A DNA stretch of 64,000 nucleotides, taken from the NCBI GenBank assembly GCA_019914995.1, contig CM034126.1:5523001-5587000 (forward strand), read 5' to 3'. Shown here in pieces: positions 59,788 through 64,000 of this stretch (its first letter is position 1; the number at the start of each line of letters is the position of its first letter). Origin of the DNA: Acanthochlamys bracteata. Taxonomy: Eukaryota; Streptophyta; Magnoliopsida; Pandanales; Velloziaceae. The position numbers and the translations under genes were made by a program. Below the pieces are notes generated by a model that was not told the origin of the DNA, made no database searches, and saw only the letters and a program-made list of their open reading frames with translations.

Positions 59788-61540
59788 TTCATCAATTTGT
59801 TGCTGCTTTCACAGAAAAACATGCACTGTCGTAGGATCACATTTTCGGATTGATTTCCAACTTTTGCCCAAACTAGCATATTTTATATTAGAGAGTAAAC
59901 AAACATAGTTGATCGCGCGTTACCATGCTATGAATTTTTTTAAATATTAACTAATGATGTAATTTTATTTGATAAATTTATGATACTAAACAGTAAAATT
60001 AAAATTATTTACAAATTTCCGTAAATAATTATTTAATAGCAGATTGAAAAAGTTATTTAATTAGTACTATATTGCAACATTAACATGCTACACATTCACT
60101 ACAAGAGCCAATTTTTAATAAATGACTCTGTGAACTAAATCTAGTAGTTAAACATTATTAAGTTTTGGTATTAACTCCTAACGTCTGTTTATATTTCTGG
60201 CTTCCCTCCAAATGCTTACTATAAACAAAGTTTGAAGACGGGATTAGCGCGTACATTATAATACCCCCAATGACAGTGACAGAGGTAAACACTAGTACAT
60301 TTTATTATTAGTGAGACATGAACAAAAAGCAAAAGAAAGTAATAAATATCGAATGATCCAAAGTTTCCTCAAAAGGTAAGCAAAGAAAATATAGAATAAT
60401 CTCTTGGTCGGGGCTAACAATTACACATATTATCCTAGATATCTAGCTATTTTGCAACTAACACTCGCAGTTTATATTAAATAACTTTAGTTCGCAACCT
60501 TCGATTTTAAAATTGGTAAATCTCCAATATTTTCTATTTTAAAATTTGAATACACGCGTGCATACAGATCAAAAGCATCAATTGCATGTTTACATCTACG
60601 TGGCTACTCAAAACCAGAAAAAAGTACCTAACATAATAAGCATGTCTCACTGGAACCACGCCTTCGATTACAACCATAGACATATGCAAATAATAATTTG
60701 TAGCTCCTCCAAGAAAACAGAAAACAAAATGCAAGGGGCTATATTTGATTTGCATCATGTCAATGCAATGAATCAAATAAACACGAACAAAAGTGCTACT
60801 GCATGAATGGGTTGGCAGTAGCTAGCGTTCAACAAGTCATGTGAGTTTTTAAGTACTATATATTGTTATCATAAATGAAAGGGCACAATCGCAATGTTTT
60901 TAGTGAAGAAAGATATCACGGATCGATTGAGATTCCATATGCATCTTTTTTCTTTCAATCATATTCATAGATGAGATGAGAGATCTCTCATGCATGCATG
61001 AAGTACCACAAAATTAATGTTCTAATTGGCGGAGCACCTACTTTAATCATGCCTCATAGTGTGAGACTGTACATGTGGGTTCTAGTACAAATTTGGGCCA
61101 TGATGGTTGTTTGGTGTGTGGGTTAGGGACTCATCATATACATTTTTATTTATTAGATGATTACTACAGACAACTATTATGGTGCGTTTTAATTACAATA
61201 AATTTTTTTTTTCTCATTCAAATTTTAAATTTTTATTAATTTATATATTTTAATTATTATTTTAAATTTTATTTGTAATTGCACCTCAAATTATACTTCT
61301 ACAAAAATTTAACTCTAAAATTTATTTTGTATTTTAAATACGATTTCAAATTTTACTTCAACTGAACTTTAATATTTTTTATCGAATTTTATTTTATAAA
61401 ATTTGCTCGCAAAACTCATTTTTATATAATTGACACATTTTTAATGAAATTTTTTAATATTGATAATGTATAGCTTGCTCTATATATTGGATTTGCATTA
61501 TTTTTATATACCTATTTTTCTCTCTCTATAAATTTAGGAA
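59788..61540. other. AT-rich intergenic
   Basis: No supported gene. Overlapping open frames on both strands at 60534-60806 lack motifs. Confidence 0.35.
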
Positions 61541-61780
61541 GCATTTGGAGTGCTTATAAAATAAATTTTTTTAAAATAAAAAATATTTTTATCTATTTTA
61601 AAAAATAAACTTCATTTTTTAATCTAAAAAAATATAATAAAAATAAATAATAAAAAAATTTACTATATAAAAACTTTTTACATTTTAAAATTTTCAAATA
61701 AATTTAAATACTTATAAAAAATATATTTTAAAATGTGAAATAAAAAAATGATAATCATTTTTTGGGAAAAGCTTTCAAAA
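61541..61780. repeat. Degraded MITE copy, GCGTTTGG family
   Basis: The left end GCATTTGGAGTGCTTATAAA and core follow the copies at 4014 and 35374. The right inverted end is not recognisable. Confidence 0.4.
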
Positions 61781-62059
61781 AAAGACCCCGATTCAATGAA
61801 TATGTTTTTCAAGCATTCCAATACGTTCAGTTTAGAAAAAGGTTAAAAATGACCAAAATTATAATTAAGCTTTTATTAGTCGTAAGTATATTCTTTTTCT
61901 CTCTCTACTGCATTTGTTCTGATTATACCCTACTAATTCTTTAAATCTTAGCTCTAATGCTATATTAATCTTTTTCTCAGCTTCAAAAGTTAAAATATTA
62001 TTTAATTGTTACATAATAATATAATTTGATCGTACTTGGTGTTTTGTAATGTATATTTT

Positions 62060-62268
62060 AGTTTTTTCTGATATAAGAGCTGAGATGAAAAACTCTTCTA
62101 TTCTTATTCTTATAATTCAATATAAGTACATATATATAGACTCCTTATAAATCTAAATAAGAAGAGTTTTAAATAAAAAAAATATCTAAATATAATTCTA
62201 ATAAAGATATCTACAATAAAATATAATTTTAAGGAAATATATTTAGAAAAATATATTGTTGACTCACG
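62060..62268 (-). repeat. 3' LTR (part) of the right-edge copia element
   Basis: On the minus strand it starts TTGGCGTGAGTCAACAATAT, next to GAGGGAAAATA, and contains TATATATATGTACTTATAT and AGTTTTTCATCTCAG. This parallels the LTR at 38624 (GTGAGTCAACAAATATC.., TTTTTCATC). The outer limit is uncertain. Confidence 0.5.
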
Positions 62269-64000
62269 CCAATATTTTCCCTCAAGTTGGTGCAAAGATA
62301 TCATCAATGCCCAACTTGCTCAGTGAGTTATGAAAAATTTTGCTTGAAACTCTTTTTTTCAATATATCTGCTAATTGTCCCTCTGAAGCCACAAAAAGTA
62401 ACTCAACTAATTTTGCTTCCAATTTTTTCTTAATAAAATGCCGATCGACCTCAACATGTTTGGTCCGATCATACTGTACTAGATTATGATCAATATTTAT
62501 TGCTGGCTTGTTATCACAGAACAGTTTCACGGTACTTTTAGGAGGAAAACCAAACTCCGTCAATAACATTCGAAGTCATAAGAGTTCACAAACTCCATAT
62601 GCCATCTCTCTGTATTCAGCTTCAGTAGACGATTGAGCAATCATTTTCTGTTTCTTACTCCTCCATGTGACTAGATTATCACCAATAAATATAAAATAGC
62701 CGGATGTAGAGCGTCTATCTGTCTTATCTCCTGCCCAATCTGTATCAGTATATGCGTCAATATTCAAATGATTATGCTTTTTGAATAGTAACCCCATGTC
62801 TGGTGCTGAGTTTAAATATCTTAAAATTCTATTCAATACTTCCATATGATCGACACTTGGAAAATGCATAAACTAACTAACAACACTCACTGCATATGCT
62901 ATATCTGGGCTAGTATGTGATAAATAAATCAGTCTACCAACTAATTTTTGATATTTTTCTTTAGCTGCTGGCACTTGATCAGAATACTTTGCTAAGTTGT
63001 GATTCTCAATGATTGGTGTATTGGCTGGTTTGCAGTCCGACATTCTTGTTTCAGACAATAAGTCAAGAACGTATTTTCTTTGTGATAGAAAAATACCTTA
63101 CTTAGACCTCGCCACTTCAATCTCCAAAATATTTCAACTCTCCAAGTTCTTTCATCTCAAATTCAGAGGCTAGATGTTTCCTTAAATTCTGAATTTCTTC
63201 ATGATCGTTACCTGCAACAATCATATCATCAACATAGATTATCAAAGCAGTTATTTTATCATTCTAATTTTTCAAAATAATGTATGGTTAGCATTACTCT
63301 GTTGGTAACCATATCTGCTTAAGGCTTGACTAAATCTACCAAACCATACTCTCGGATATTGTTTTAGTCCATATAAAGCCTTTTTTAGTTTGTAGATATA
63401 TTCAGTTTTTTCTGATACCCCATAGCCAGACGGAAGCTCCATATATACTTCTTTTTCTAACTCACCATGAAGAAATATATTTTTTACATCAAACTGCTGT
63501 AAGGGCCAATCAAGATTTGCTGCAAGAGACAGCAATACTCTAATGATATTAATTTTTACAACTGGAGCAAAAGTCTCGTGATAATCCACTCCATAAGTCT
63601 GTGAGTATTTCTTGGCCACTAACCTTGCCTTATATCTCTGATCGTTCCATCTGCTTTGTGTTTAATTGTATACACCCATTTACATCCAACTGCTTTCTTT
63701 CCTTCTGATAATGACACTATTTTCCAAGTCAAATCTTCTGAAGAGCATCCATCTCTTCATTCATAGCCTTAGTGCATTTAGAATCGGATAAAGCTTCCTT
63801 AGTGTTAGAAGGAAGAGTCAAAGCTGATATCTGATTAATGAAAGCCACATATGAAGAAGATAGCCTGTGAGAAGACACATGATTAGCAATAAGATACTTG
63901 GAAATTTTTTTTTTCGGTGAATATCTATCAGGAGGTTTTCTACGATTTTCTCTGTGTGGCAATTGATAACTCCTATTGAGAATGTTAGATGTATCCATAA
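62269..64000 (-). mobile_element. Ty1/copia retrotransposon, 3' part of pol, minus strand, runs off the window
   Basis: From right to left: the region before RT (KEALSDSKCTKAMNEEMDAL, 63998-63729); RT with YSQTYGVDYHETFAPVV, FDVKNIFLHGELEKEVYMEL and LYGLKQYPRVW (63619-63272); the RT end with RLIYLSHTSPDIAYAVSVVS (63058-62873); RNase H with DAYTDTDWAGDKTDRRSTSG and AQSSTEAEYREMAYG (62869-62576); then LFCDNKPAINIDHN and the C-terminal KLGIDDIFAPT (62569-62282). Frame changes near 63640-63728, about 63250 and 62872, plus stops, break it. A purine-rich tract TTGAGGGAAAATA precedes the LTR. Confidence 0.87.

Noticed and set aside
1..64000. CRISPR arrays, operons or phage-defence islands
   Set aside because: No regularly spaced repeats with unique spacers and no prokaryotic gene organisation; the window is plant nuclear DNA.

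Overview
This is plant nuclear DNA, almost certainly from a flowering plant. The genes have short coding exons split by AT-rich GT..AG introns. The repeats are typical plant families: Ty3/gypsy of the Athila type, Ty1/copia including a Sirevirus, TRIM, Tourist-like MITEs, and CACTA- and Mutator-like remnants. The species cannot be named from the sequence. Bacterial operons, CRISPR arrays and phage genes are absent.

Layout. At 2-1693 is the 3' two-thirds of a 4-coumarate:CoA ligase-like acyl-activating enzyme gene, in five exons, ending in a possible peroxisomal signal SNL. At 2828-3646 is a decayed expansin-like B gene. From about 4 to 31.9 kb lies nested transposon DNA. A very old minus-strand copia (about 6.1-18.2 kb) was split by an Athila-type gypsy (6648-15879, duplicated target GCACG). 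A Sirevirus (18621-28727, duplicated target AGTTC) landed next to it. A CACTA-like remnant (from 28918) carries an inserted Mutator-like MITE (30989-31847).

At 32309-34776 is a gene for the NDUFB2-like subunit of mitochondrial complex I, with a MITE in its first intron. From 36.5 to 38.8 kb is a deleted copia carrying a MITE of its own. Between 40 and 56 kb lie three DUF241-family genes in the same orientation: two pseudogenes (40170-41008, 44885-45720) and one intact single-exon gene (54803-55732). A tandem TRIM array (46952-47990), short repeat families and long AT-rich intergenic stretches separate them. The right end (about 62.1-64 kb) is the 3' part of a minus-strand copia that runs off the window and belongs to the same family as the 36.5-38.8 kb remnant.

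The three apparently functional genes (acyl-CoA ligase-like, NDUFB2-like, DUF241) have no evident joint function. All large transposons here carry stops or frameshifts, so none looks able to encode its full protein set. I did not find a convincing undescribed multi-gene system. The most interesting material is the nesting history, the TRIM tandem array, the extra ORF and repeated polypurine tracts of the Sirevirus, and the decay of the DUF241 cluster. All positions were read by eye; identities and ages were not computed.
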